Position numbers and translations under genes: made by a program. Source: Myxococcales bacterium (GTDB lineage Bacteria > Myxococcota_A > Polyangia > Haliangiales > Haliangiaceae). Taken from it: 64,000 nt of DNA. How positions within the stretch are numbered: the first letter of the stretch is position 1; the number at the start of each line of letters is the position of its first letter. This document shows positions 1 to 16,277 of this stretch, one piece after another. The stretch is taken from the NCBI GenBank assembly GCA_028287115.1, contig JAQBQF010000051.1:27536-91535 (forward strand). The letters are read 5' to 3'. Under the pieces are notes generated by a model. It ran no database searches. It saw only the letters and a list, made by a program, of their open reading frames with translations, and had not been told where the DNA came from.

Positions 1-1440
1 GCTCCCTTCGACGCCGACCCTTCCATGCTGATGCTCACCGGCGCTTCTCCGAGCGAGATTTTCGAAGGCCAGGGTGATGGCGGGAGCCGCTCCGCGATCC
101 TCGTGATTCATGGAGCCAACTTCGTGCAAGGCGCACAGGTCACGTTGACTGCGCCGAGCACCGTCAAGCTCGAATGGGACAACTCGAAGATCGTGATCCC
201 GGCGAACAGCGATTACCTCGCGATCCCGGTCGTGGCGCGGGTCGATGGCTCGCTCGGCGCCGACGTGCTGATTCCCATCACGATCCAAGTGACACAACCG
301 ATCGCAGGCGGCGGCATGACCAGTCAGATGCTGGCGGGCAAGCTGAGCCTTCACGGACTGCCCGAGCTCACGAGCGTCGTGCTCGACACCTCCGGCACGA
401 CGAACGGAAAGGCCGCGGCAAGCCAGCTGCTACTGTTGTACTCGTCGGTCGCCCTCAGCTCGCCCGTCACGTTCTACGGCACCAAGACCCAACGCGTTGC
501 GATTCGAGCGACAGCGTCGATCAACGTGATGAACGTCAACGCGCAAGGATCCAATGGTGCGAACGTCACCGGCGGACTCGGAGGCCCCGGAGGTTGCGCG
601 GGCGCGAATAACCAAGGTCAGGCCGAGTGTAATGGCGGCGGGAAACCCGGTGCGACGCCGGGATTTCTCGGTGGCGTTGGCAGTGATGGTGGCGGCGCTG
701 GATTTGCCTCGATGGGGATCATGGGGGCCAGCGGCGCTGCGCCCGGTACAGGTGGAGTGCCGACCGGAGATATCGTGATCACTTCCTATGACGATTTTCA
801 GACGATCAGGGCGAATCAAGCGAGCGGCGGCGGTGGTGGTGGCATCAATGGAACGCTCGGAAATGGCGGCGGTGGCGGCGGCGGTGGTGGCGGCACCGTC
901 GAGCTCACCGCCGACGGGGACGTGACCGTCGGTGCGATCGACGTCTCGGGTGGCAACGGCGGTACGGGTAGCTCGGGTGGAACGGGCGGTGGCGGGGCCG
1001 GCGGTGTGATCGTCGTGCGGACGGGTGCAACACTCTCGACCGGTGCCCTCACGGCAGCCGGCGGTGCGGGTCGTACACCCGGAACCGGCGGGCACGGCTC
1101 CGAGGGGCGCATTCGCTGGGATGCGCCAGCAGGTGCGGCTCCGGCCAGCACGCCGATGGCGGTGCGCGGGCCCGCGTTCGTCATGGCCCCTTCGATCCTC
1201 ACGACGGACACGACGCTCCGGTTGATCGGTACGCCGTCGGTCCAGTTCAACGTCTACACCGTCGACGAGAGCGGCACCAACCACGCGGGACAGCAAGGCG
1301 TGGCGTTCGGCGCGGATGCGATGGCGACGATCAATCCGCCCGTTTCGGTCGGCTTCAATCGGGTGTGCATCACGCTGGCGGGCGGCCACCAAGGAGCGCC
1401 CGAGGCCGACAAGTGCATCGACGTCGCGTATCTACCGTAG
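1..1440 (+). CDS. Glycine-rich surface or secreted protein, 5' end outside the window
   Basis: The frame is open from base 1 with no stop upstream, so the gene begins before the window; 479 codons are visible, ending in TAG. The first 150 visible residues look beta-rich, like an immunoglobulin or IPT/TIG-type module. A low-complexity stretch follows (bases about 560-1100) with long glycine runs broken by short Val/Thr/Ile strands such as GGVIVVRTG. The last 120 residues are ordinary beta-like sequence ending in a Cys-containing segment (RVCITLAGG, KCIDVAYLP). Such glycine-rich proteins are common on myxobacterial surfaces, but I recognise no named family and assign no function. Its 3' end overlaps the convergent kinase gene by 9 bp. 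Confidence 0.75.
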   Translation, partial: APFDADPSMLMLTGASPSEIFEGQGDGGSRSAILVIHGANFVQGAQVTLTAPSTVKLEWDNSKIVIPANSDYLAIPVVARVDGSLGADVLIPITIQVTQPIAGGGMTSQMLAGKLSLHGLPELTSVVLDTSGTTNGKAAASQLLLLYSSVALSSPVTFYGTKTQRVAIRATASINVMNVNAQGSNGANVTGGLGGPGGCAGANNQGQAECNGGGKPGATPGFLGGVGSDGGGAGFASMGIMGASGAAPGTGGVPTGDIVITSYDDFQTIRANQASGGGGGGINGTLGNGGGGGGGGGGTVELTADGDVTVGAIDVSGGNGGTGSSGGTGGGGAGGVIVVRTGATLSTGALTAAGGAGRTPGTGGHGSEGRIRWDAPAGAAPASTPMAVRGPAFVMAPSILTTDTTLRLIGTPSVQFNVYTVDESGTNHAGQQGVAFGADAMATINPPVSVGFNRVCITLAGGHQGAPEADKCIDVAYLP

Positions 1441-3339
1441 CTTCGCGGCGATCTCGCGGCGGATCTTCGTGAGCGCGGCCGAGGCTTGATCGCGCGACAT
1501 CTGCGTCGCCATCGCTTGCTGGATGTTGATCAGGCGATAACGAGCTCGCAGCTCGGCGGCCTCGTCGACGCCTTTCGCGGCTTCCAGCGCGCGCAGGTCG
1601 GCGTTCGTCGCGCTGTAGACGCGGACGAGCCCCTTCGCGTCGAGCGGCTTGGTATCGTCCGCGGGCTTGACGGCAACGATCGACTCGGCCGGCTTCGTTT
1701 CGGCGGGCTTGATCTCGGCGGGCTTCGTCTCGGGGGGCTTGATCTCGGCGGGCTTCGTTTCGGGGGGCTTGATCTCGGCCGGCTTGATCTCGGCGGGCTT
1801 GGTCTCGGTCGGCTTGGCCACCTCGACCTTGTGATCGTCATGTGACTTCGCGATCTGCTTTGCCTTCGAGCCCTTGCTCGTGGCCTTCGTGTCGTTCGGC
1901 TTCGACCCGCTCGGGTTCGTCTCGGCCGGGTTCGTGTCCGGCCGATGGGTCTCGGTCGGGTTCGTGTCCGGCGGATGCGTTGCGCCGGGTTCCTCGACGG
2001 GCGCTTGAACAGGTTTGATCTCGGTCGGCTTGGGCTCGACGGTCTCGATCGGTCTGATATCCGGCTTCGCGGTCGTCGCGACCGGCGCTGGAGGCGCGGA
2101 GCTCCCAGTACCGAGCTTGAGCGCGGCGGCGATCGCGATCGCACCGACACCTGCGGCGGCGGTGATCAGGATCGGACGGCGGCTGCGCTTGGCTTCGAAC
2201 GGCAGCGGCGACGCGGGCTGCGTCGTGACATCGTTCTGAGCGTCGCGCCTTGTCGATGCAGGCACGGCCACGGCGGCACCCATGCGCGGCGCTTGCGGTG
2301 GCGTCTCGAGGAACTCGCGCATCGGCGGTGGGAATGTTCCCGGGTGATCGTTGCGCGCGGAGACGGGCTTCGAAGGCTGCGTCGGCAGCGGAGCGCGCGC
2401 GGCGATCTCGACCGGTACGCCGAGGATCGGCGCTGCCGCCGCGCGATCTCGATCGATCAGATCGAGGATGTCGCGCGCCGCTTTGGCCGTCGCAGGTCGG
2501 TGATCGCGCTTCTTCGCCATCAGCCGGCGAGCGAAGGCCTCGAGCAGCGGATCGACTTCCAGGTAAGGCACGCGATCGGAGATCCGCGGTGGATCGAGGA
2601 GCAAGTTCGCACGCGCGACCTCTGCACCCGAGCCGTCGAACGGCAGCTTCCCCGACAGCATCTCGTACACGATGATACCGAGCGCGAAGAGGTCGATCCG
2701 ATGATCGATCGGATCAGCGACCGCTTGCTCCGGTGCCATGTAGTGCGGCGTCCCGAGGACGAGGCCGTTGGTCGTCAGCCGACCTGTCGTGGGCGTGGCA
2801 TCGCTCCCTTCGCGCAGGATCGCGATGCCGAAATCGACGATGCGCGGCACTTCGTCGCCATGCGTATCCCGCTCGACGATCACGTTCTCGGGTTTGAAGT
2901 CGCGGTGGATCAGGCCGTGCTCGTGCGCGTGATACAGGCCCTCGAGCATCTGGCGCACGATGCGAATGATGCGATGCGGCGGCATCGGCGCTTCGCTCAG
3001 CAGGGATGCGAGATCCGGACCTTCTGCGAAGTCCATCACCATGTAGCGCGTGCCGTCGGGCATCTCGCCGACATCGACAACGCCGATCACGTTGGGATGG
3101 CGCAGGCGGCCTGCGAGCTCGGCTTCGCGCTCGAACCGGAGCAGCACCTTGTTATCCATCGTCAGGCGCGAATGCAGGACTTTCACCGCGAACGGGCGAC
3201 CGACCTTGACGTGCCGAGCGCGATACACGGCGCCCATCGCGCCTTCACCGAGTCGCGCTTCGATCTGATACCGGTTCGCGAGCACCTGACCGACTAGCTT
3301 GTCGGGCGTGCGCTCGTCGTCGGCGACCTCGACGCCCAT
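1432..3339 (-). CDS. Serine/threonine protein kinase with repetitive proline/lysine/glutamate C-terminal region
   Basis: A Hanks-type kinase domain occupies about residues 24-295: glycine loop GEGAMG (31-36), ATP lysine K53 in AVKVL, catalytic HRDFKPEN (145-152, Phe in place of the usual Leu), DFG (169-171) and an APE in HYMAPEQ. A single membrane helix near residue 390 (ILITAAAGVGAIAIAAAL) is followed by low-complexity PxETKPAEIKP repeats. The last 70 residues are helical and begin around the motif RVYSATNADLRAL. The topology is a cytoplasmic kinase with an extracytoplasmic tail. ATG at 3339 is preferred because it forms TGATG with the stop of the upstream gene; a TTG one codon earlier is possible. 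It is probably co-transcribed with the exported protein at 3339-4175, which may be its partner (inference). Substrate unknown. Confidence 0.93.
   Translation of the reverse strand: MGVEVADDERTPDKLVGQVLANRYQIEARLGEGAMGAVYRARHVKVGRPFAVKVLHSRLTMDNKVLLRFEREAELAGRLRHPNVIGVVDVGEMPDGTRYMVMDFAEGPDLASLLSEAPMPPHRIIRIVRQMLEGLYHAHEHGLIHRDFKPENVIVERDTHGDEVPRIVDFGIAILREGSDATPTTGRLTTNGLVLGTPHYMAPEQAVADPIDHRIDLFALGIIVYEMLSGKLPFDGSGAEVARANLLLDPPRISDRVPYLEVDPLLEAFARRLMAKKRDHRPATAKAARDILDLIDRDRAAAAPILGVPVEIAARAPLPTQPSKPVSARNDHPGTFPPPMREFLETPPQAPRMGAAVAVPASTRRDAQNDVTTQPASPLPFEAKRSRRPILITAAAGVGAIAIAAALKLGTGSSAPPAPVATTAKPDIRPIETVEPKPTEIKPVQAPVEEPGATHPPDTNPTETHRPDTNPAETNPSGSKPNDTKATSKGSKAKQIAKSHDDHKVEVAKPTETKPAEIKPAEIKPPETKPAEIKPPETKPAEIKPAETKPAESIVAVKPADDTKPLDAKGLVRVYSATNADLRALEAAKGVDEAAELRARYRLINIQQAMATQMSRDQASAALTKIRREIAAKLR
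1689..1818. repeat. 15-bp tandem repeats in the kinase tail
   Basis: About eight imperfect copies of a 15-bp unit (GGCTTGATCTCGGCG type) lie in frame inside the kinase gene and encode alternating ETKPA/EIKPA/EIKPP pentapeptides. The unit is a multiple of three, so gain or loss of copies keeps the frame and would change only tail length. Confidence 0.8.
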
Positions 3340-4175
3340 CAAAAGCTCCCGAACGCGGCGACCCCGATGCCGGTCGGGGTTGGCTCGATCACGAGATGCG
3401 CTTTGTCTTGCGATGTCGCAAACAGGACGCCGGTCGCGATCGCTCCGCCCACGGCGAATAACAGGCCGATGTCGGCGGGAATCGAAACACTACGGATCGC
3501 GTCACGCTGCGGCTGGAAGCAATGATTGGGATCGGCATTGCACTTGTTGTAGCGATCTCTCGTCACGATTCCGAACCCGATCGCGACGCCGAGGCCCACC
3601 ACACCGACGCTCGCGGTCACCTTCGATGGCAGCGTGAAATGTCGCGGAATGGTCTCGGTCATCCTCGTCGGTTTCGGCTTGGGCCGCACCGGGGCGTCGG
3701 GTAGCAACACACTCGCTGCAGCGGCGAACTTGCCGCGAGCGACGTCACCGACGGTGATGTCGATCGCCGGACGCGACACGGCTCGGCCGCTCATGGGCTC
3801 GATCCAGGTCGTATCGACCTGAATGGAACCACCGGCACCGCTGTCCACCATCACGACAAACAACAGCTGCTGGGCACCGAGACGCTTCGCCACGTCTTGC
3901 ACGCACGCGGGCGTCGTCACGCAATCAGGCGGCAAGCCATCGGCGGGAAGCTGCCTGCGCGCTTCGAGACCTCCGGTCGCTTCGATGTCGAGCTCGCCTT
4001 GCAGTGCGTCGGCGAGGTCTTGTGTCAGCGCGTCGACTCGGCCGGCGTCGACGTTCACGGCGATCCCGGGGACGACCGCGACCTTGATCCGAGCAGGCGC
4101 TCGAGCGGTATCCGCGGCCGCGACTTGTCCGGTCAGCAGGACGGCTACCGCGATAACGAGGCCTGTCTTCACCAT
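3339..4175 (-). CDS. Exported protein of unknown function, CsgG/TolB-N-like fold suspected
   Basis: 278 residues. A signal peptide (VIAVAVLLTG, cleavage near AAA-DT) is followed by a domain of about 140 residues containing a CVTTPACVQD cysteine pair and the strand pattern AQQLLFVVMVDSG / IQVDTTWIEP. That alternation resembles the TolB N-terminal/CsgG fold seen in many myxobacterial exported proteins. Two hydrophobic segments near residues 185 and 240 (SVGVVGLGVAIGFGIV, IGLLFAVGGAIATGVL) suggest membrane association. Its stop overlaps the kinase start as TGATG, so the two are translationally coupled. The family assignment is a guess from pattern; the exported and membrane features are seen directly. 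Confidence 0.8.
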   Translation of the reverse strand: MVKTGLVIAVAVLLTGQVAAADTARAPARIKVAVVPGIAVNVDAGRVDALTQDLADALQGELDIEATGGLEARRQLPADGLPPDCVTTPACVQDVAKRLGAQQLLFVVMVDSGAGGSIQVDTTWIEPMSGRAVSRPAIDITVGDVARGKFAAAASVLLPDAPVRPKPKPTRMTETIPRHFTLPSKVTASVGVVGLGVAIGFGIVTRDRYNKCNADPNHCFQPQRDAIRSVSIPADIGLLFAVGGAIATGVLFATSQDKAHLVIEPTPTGIGVAAFGSF

Positions 4176-4252
4176 AGGAATCTTATCGACGCACCGACGA
4201 GGAATTCGCGTTACAGCTTACATGTCCGGTGAGAGTAGGGTGAGACGAACCG

Positions 4253-4879
4253 TCACCGACCGGGGAGTTGCTTGGGCTTGTCTTCCTTGTCGAACAGTCG
4301 CTGCCGGCCGCCGTGCCGGTTGTACTGGAGAGCATAGACCACCCCGGCGATGCCAGACAGCGGTAACGCGACCATGAGGACCGGCAGCAGCAAGACCGTG
4401 GGCAAGATCTTGCTCGCCAGCGAGATCAGCGCGAGCCACACGGCAGAGGCCGGCACCGCCTCGCGCATCGACCCCGCGTAGAGCCAACCGACGGGCCCGA
4501 GGAGCGTCGACGCGAGGCCCGACTTCATCCATGACTTCTCGCCCTTGCCCGGCTTGCGCGCGAGCTCGGTCTTGACGCGGTTCGCCTTGCCGGCGAGCTC
4601 GAGCGCGCTCCCGAGACCATCGGCGTCATCGCCGTCATCAGCGCGAGTTTTGCGCGTGACGATCTCCACTTCGGGTTCAGCCGTCGGGCGCTTCTTGCGC
4701 GTGACGATCTCGGCCTGACGCTGACGGAGCTCGGTCTGCTCGGCTTGTTGGACCGCGCGATCTTCGCGGACCTTGGCGAGCGCGGTCTCTTTCCGGAGGC
4801 GCTGGAACTCGGCGGTGGCTTTGACCTCCGCTTCGAGAAGCGCCATCTTGTCGCGCACCGCCCGGTCGTCGTCCGCCAC
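4253..4879 (-). CDS. Coiled-coil membrane protein of unknown function
   Basis: About 208 residues from a GTG at 4879; an ATG at 4846 is the alternative, giving 197. The N-terminal 60 residues are a charged Glu/Arg/Gln-rich helix, probably coiled coil (EFQRLRKETALAKVRED). A linker carries two copies of EIVTRK. Near the C-terminus two hydrophobic segments (LGPVGWLYAGSM, ILPTVLLLPVLMVALPLSGIAG) predict membrane insertion. GGAGG abuts the GTG without normal spacing, so the start is uncertain. It is divergent from the lipoprotein gene at 4907 with under 60 bp between them, so a shared promoter region is likely. No family recognised. Confidence 0.65.
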   Translation of the reverse strand: MADDDRAVRDKMALLEAEVKATAEFQRLRKETALAKVREDRAVQQAEQTELRQRQAEIVTRKKRPTAEPEVEIVTRKTRADDGDDADGLGSALELAGKANRVKTELARKPGKGEKSWMKSGLASTLLGPVGWLYAGSMREAVPASAVWLALISLASKILPTVLLLPVLMVALPLSGIAGVVYALQYNRHGGRQRLFDKEDKPKQLPGR

Positions 4880-4906
4880 CTCCGGACTATGGCATGATCG
4901 GGCCCA

Positions 4907-5212
4907 ATGTCGCTGCGATCGCTCTGGTTCGTGCTTGCGTGTGGCGCCTGTGGCGCGCCCCAATCCGATCCGAACGAACCGCAGACTGCGAAAGAGAAGC
5001 AGCTCGAGGAAGCGCGCGCGAGCGGCGAGGTCGACAAGTCCGGATCGAAGTGGGGCGGCTGGCGCTACCAGGGCGATCGCAAGGACTGCTTCTACGTGTT
5101 CGGCCGGCGCTGCTTCAAGACCGAGAACGCGGCTTGTCAGGCGGCGCACTGCAAGGCGCCGAAGACCTGCGAAGCCGTCGGTGGTGGCCCGGCGACGCTC
5201 TCGTGCAAGTAG
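4907..5212 (+). CDS. Small cysteine-containing lipoprotein or exported protein
   Basis: 101 residues. A very short hydrophobic leader (SLRSLWFVLAC) ends in a possible lipobox with Cys12, and a second Cys follows at 15. The mature part is charged (EKQLEEARASGE), then Trp/Tyr-rich (WGGWRYQGDRKDCFYVFG), with five further cysteines in CF, CFK, AACQ, HCK and CEA contexts plus one near the end, compatible with disulfides in the periplasm. Function unknown. The stop codon directly abuts the stop codon of the convergent lipid kinase (TAG at 5210-5212, complement of TAG at 5213-5215), leaving no intergenic base. Confidence 0.7.
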   Translation: MSLRSLWFVLACGACGAPQSDPNEPQTAKEKQLEEARASGEVDKSGSKWGGWRYQGDRKDCFYVFGRRCFKTENAACQAAHCKAPKTCEAVGGGPATLSCK

Positions 5213-6259
5213 CTACGCGGCTTTTTGAGCGACGACTTTCGGAATCCGCACGCGCGGTCCGACGCGATACACGAGCTTCTTGACGTTGCGGTAGTACTCG
5301 CCGTCGATGATCGGTGCGAGCAGCTCGTTGCCGGTCGCTTCGACGATCATCTCGCGGCACGGGCGATCGAGCACGTTGCGGCCACGCATCTCGCGACCGC
5401 GCGTCATCCGCGGCAGGTTGGAGATGATCGCCCACGGGCTCGGCGTTCCGACGATCGCGTTCATCAGGCCCGGCTGGTCGGCCTTGCCGAAGAACCACAG
5501 CACGTTGCCGAGGTTGATCGACATCGATGCGACGTGCACGCCGGTGAACTCGGTGCCCGGCAGCACCATGCCGTCGAGCGTGACCTTGCACTGCGTCGGC
5601 GCGAACACTTCTTTCGCGTACGTCGAGAGCGAACCGAACGGCAGCCTCGCGAGCGGAGACATCGCGATCGGCATCGAGGCGATCGTCGTCGCGACGACCT
5701 TCACGATCGTGCGTGGGTTCGGATCGCGGTCCGCGTAGTACTTCGCGTAGAACCGCTGGCCGACGCCGCCGGCAGCGGACGCAAAGCCATACGTCCGGAA
5801 CGCGACCTCTTGGCCGTCCTCGATCTGGACGCCATCGATGCACATCGAGTCGACTTCGGTGTCTTCGATCACCGCGCCGCTCTCGAGCCGGCCGCGCAGC
5901 ATCGCGAGGATGCCTTCGGCGTCGCCTTCGATGCCGACGTTGTTCGCGACAAAATCGATCGTGCCGCCCTTGGTGGGAAGCGTCATCGGCAGCCGGACCG
6001 ACTCGCCGGCGAACTCGTCCTCCTGGAGGACTTCCATGCCGCTGCGGAGCATCCAGTGGAGGGCGCCATCGCCGCCATCGGCGACCCAGTAGCGTGCGCG
6101 CTTGCGAAGGAACTCGCGCAAGACGGGTTTGATCGAGTCGATCGATGAGGTCTGGTGAACCTCGCCCATGGTCCCGACGATCCGCTGGAGCCGCTCTGCC
6201 CGATTAGGACGGTTGCGGTTCTTACGGCTATTCGGGTTGGTGATAACGCCGATTTCCAT
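5213..6259 (-). CDS. Diacylglycerol-kinase-family lipid kinase
   Basis: 348 residues, typical length for bacterial DagK/YegS/LcsK-type kinases. The N-terminal catalytic domain shows NPNS at 8-11 and the nucleotide-binding DGGDGA at 61-66. The family motif around LPTKGGTIDFVANNVGI (about residues 95-110) corresponds to the usual GTGNDFAR-like loop but reads GGTIDF. The C-terminal beta-sandwich follows, with GVHVASMSINLG and LLAPIIDGEYY, the latter resembling the family's xDGExx motif. These enzymes phosphorylate diacylglycerol, sphingoid or other lipids at the inner membrane; the substrate cannot be read from sequence. It appears monocistronic. Confidence 0.85.
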   Translation of the reverse strand: MEIGVITNPNSRKNRNRPNRAERLQRIVGTMGEVHQTSSIDSIKPVLREFLRKRARYWVADGGDGALHWMLRSGMEVLQEDEFAGESVRLPMTLPTKGGTIDFVANNVGIEGDAEGILAMLRGRLESGAVIEDTEVDSMCIDGVQIEDGQEVAFRTYGFASAAGGVGQRFYAKYYADRDPNPRTIVKVVATTIASMPIAMSPLARLPFGSLSTYAKEVFAPTQCKVTLDGMVLPGTEFTGVHVASMSINLGNVLWFFGKADQPGLMNAIVGTPSPWAIISNLPRMTRGREMRGRNVLDRPCREMIVEATGNELLAPIIDGEYYRNVKKLVYRVGPRVRIPKVVAQKAA

Positions 6260-6411
6260 CCGCTACTTAGCAGTGCAAGAGCCGGACGAGACGCACCGCG
6301 TCGTAAGCGGTGAAAATCACATGTGTCGCAGGCGGCAAGGTCGTGCTCGTGCGTAGGTGATTACGCGGGAGCTGGATAGCGGCGGCGGCAGTTCCTCCGG
6401 AAGGGCGATGA

Positions 6412-7527
6412 ATGGAGCGCATGCGAGACTTCCTCAACATGCGAGGGCTCGTCGCGGTCGTCTTCTTCATGAACGCCTGCAGCGGCACGGCAGCGACCGC
6501 GACCCAGAGCGCGACTCAGGCGCGTCGTGTCGTCCACGAGGGACCACCGATCGATGCCATCGCGACGCTCTCGGGATCGTCCGATGAAGGATCGTGGATC
6601 GTTCCGGGGCCTATCGCGCTCGAAGTCGGCGGGACGCCGATCGAGGCGCCGGCGAAGAACGAGCCGATCGCGGTCACGCTGATCGAAGAGCAGGGCAGCG
6701 TCGTCCGGATCGGCGTTCGGCTCGACGAGGTGCGCTTTGCCGTGTGGACCGAGCGCGCGCGGCTGCTCGCGATCACGAACCGCGAGGAGCTGGTTCACCA
6801 ACGTCCGGGCGGCGGAGAATTTGTCGATCTCTCGCAAGGCAGCCTCGTGCAGGCGAGCCTCAAGGCCGGCGCGCGCGTGCGGAGACTCGCTCACAAAGAT
6901 CATTGGACCCAGGTTCGCTACTACGGCTCGCTCGAGATCACGGGATGGCTTCCCGATGCCGTGCTGGTCGATCGCGCGCCGTTTCGCGATTCGATCGGTC
7001 GGATTCCAAGTGGCCGACAGGTGTTGATGGTGACACCGGGTGCGGTGATCCGCGCCGAGCCGCGATGGACGGCCCGCGAGCTCGCGGTGATGGCGACCGG
7101 ATATTTCCTCGAGACGATCCGCGAGATCGACGATGCGTGGGTCGAGGTCTCGTACGAAGACGGCGAGGTCTTGGCGCATGGTTATGTCTCGAAGCGCGAT
7201 CCACCGGGCCGCGTTCACCGGCTGCGCGGCTCCGATGCGGTGATCGCGCCGCCACCGCCACCGAACGCGATCGGAACGAGCGGCACGTGCTTGTACTCGC
7301 GCGAGAGCGGAGAGCCGATCGGTTATCTCGTCGGCGATCAACATGTCTATGTCGAGGCGAGCCCGCACGCCGGCTGGTACCTGCTGAGCGTCAACACGCC
7401 TTGGGGCCCGATCGCCTTCGCCGCACACGGCAGCGCGTCGGGCACGCAACCTGCCGACTTCGTCGCGTGCGCGCCACCCGGGACCGTGCCACCGACCGCG
7501 AGCCAACTGCCGGCTAGCGTCCCGTGA
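6412..7527 (+). CDS. Lipoprotein with SH3-like repeats
   Basis: 371 residues. The leader RGLVAVVFFMNAC ends in a lipobox with Cys23, so this is probably a lipidated envelope protein. A Thr/Ala-rich linker leads to beta-rich modules that look like bacterial SH3 domains: GSLVQASLKAGARVRRL, WTQVRYYGSLEITGWLP, then VTPGAVIRAEPRW and WVEVSYEDGEVLAHGYV. A third beta module (CLYSRESGEPIGYLV) is near the C-terminus. SH3-like domains of this kind often bind peptidoglycan or proteins; no enzyme domain is visible. The 3' end overlaps the convergent crotonase-fold gene by 14 bp. Confidence 0.75.
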   Translation: MERMRDFLNMRGLVAVVFFMNACSGTAATATQSATQARRVVHEGPPIDAIATLSGSSDEGSWIVPGPIALEVGGTPIEAPAKNEPIAVTLIEEQGSVVRIGVRLDEVRFAVWTERARLLAITNREELVHQRPGGGEFVDLSQGSLVQASLKAGARVRRLAHKDHWTQVRYYGSLEITGWLPDAVLVDRAPFRDSIGRIPSGRQVLMVTPGAVIRAEPRWTARELAVMATGYFLETIREIDDAWVEVSYEDGEVLAHGYVSKRDPPGRVHRLRGSDAVIAPPPPPNAIGTSGTCLYSRESGEPIGYLVGDQHVYVEASPHAGWYLLSVNTPWGPIAFAAHGSASGTQPADFVACAPPGTVPPTASQLPASVP

Positions 7528-8293
7528 AGCGCGGCGGACGCTTGGCGAGCAGGGCCGCGATGCCTTCGCGCGCGTCGTCCATCGCGAGCGATGTCGCCTG
7601 GTCGTGAGCTTCGGCGCGTGCGGCGGTGCGCGCGTCGAGTGCGAGGCCCCGGCGAATGGCGGTCTTCGTCGCACGTACCGCGAACGGCGCGTTGTCCGCG
7701 ATCGTGCGCGCGATCGTCATCGCTTCGCCGAGCACGTCGATCGCGGGCACGGCGCGATTCAAGATCCCGAGGCGCTCGGCCTCGGCGCCATCGACCAGGC
7801 GGCCCGTGAGTAGCAGCTCGTTCGCGCGCGCCACCCCGACGAGGCGCGGCAGCAGATAGCTGATCGCCATCCCCGGCGCGAGTCCGAGCCTGACGAAGTT
7901 CGCGCCGTACTTGGCCTCGAGCGCACCGATCCGCAGATCGCAGACCAGCGCCAGGCCAAAGCCACCGCCGACCGCGTGACCGTTGAGCGCGCCGATGACC
8001 GGCACCTCGACATCGAGCAGCGACAAGAACGGCTCGTACATCGCGTACGACTTTTCATGCGGCGCTCGGCCGGTGTCTCTTTGTAGTGTCGACTTGAAGT
8101 CCGCGCCCGAAGAGAAGCACGCGCCGGTTCCCGTCACGATCAAACAACGAATGCTCGCGTCCGCGCGGGCAGCCGCGCTCGCTGCAGCAAACGCATCGAG
8201 CAGCTCGGGCGTCATGCTGTTGCGATTGTCTGGACGATCGAGCGTGATGACGCCGATCTCGGCGTCGGCGTGATAGCGAACGGCGTCGGACAT
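7514..8293 (-). CDS. Enoyl-CoA hydratase/isomerase (crotonase) family protein lacking both hydratase glutamates
   Basis: 259 residues, full length for the family. Oxyanion-hole signatures are present: CFSSGADFK near residues 59-67 and NGHAVGGGFGLALVCDLRI at 104-122. In classical hydratases the GGGCELA segment carries the first catalytic Glu; here that position is Gly113. The second Glu (in a GQPE-type context) is replaced by Phe133 in YGANFVRLGLAPG. The CoA-binding fold and oxyanion hole are therefore intact, but water addition by the standard mechanism is unlikely. Isomerase, dehalogenase, thioesterase or decarboxylase-like activity remains possible. No beta-oxidation genes are adjacent. Confidence 0.85.
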   Translation of the reverse strand: MSDAVRYHADAEIGVITLDRPDNRNSMTPELLDAFAAASAAARADASIRCLIVTGTGACFSSGADFKSTLQRDTGRAPHEKSYAMYEPFLSLLDVEVPVIGALNGHAVGGGFGLALVCDLRIGALEAKYGANFVRLGLAPGMAISYLLPRLVGVARANELLLTGRLVDGAEAERLGILNRAVPAIDVLGEAMTIARTIADNAPFAVRATKTAIRRGLALDARTAARAEAHDQATSLAMDDAREGIAALLAKRPPRFTGR

Positions 8294-8416
8294 GGCCCGC
8301 AGGCTACACGGGAAGGCCGTCCTGCGGATTCCGCAGTGCGGGCTGCGGGAGCTGCATGGCCTGCTTCCAATGGGTTAGGTATGGCCCATCCGCGAGGGTC
8401 GCCGGCGTCTTGTTGT

Positions 8417-16150
<7,734 letters not shown>

Positions 16151-16277
16151 GGGTCCCCAGCACGACTGGGGGCAACGCCGACGTGGCCCAAGCCCCAGCT
16201 CGCGTAACGGGAGAAATCGTAACACGACGCATCCGCGCTAAGATCGCGCTTGAGCGCGTCTTTGTTCGGGATTCTCC

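Noticed and set aside
430..1392. Long minus-strand open frame opposite the glycine-rich gene
   Set aside because: Arg/Asp/His-rich product with no fold pattern; explained by GC-rich antisense of Gly codons.
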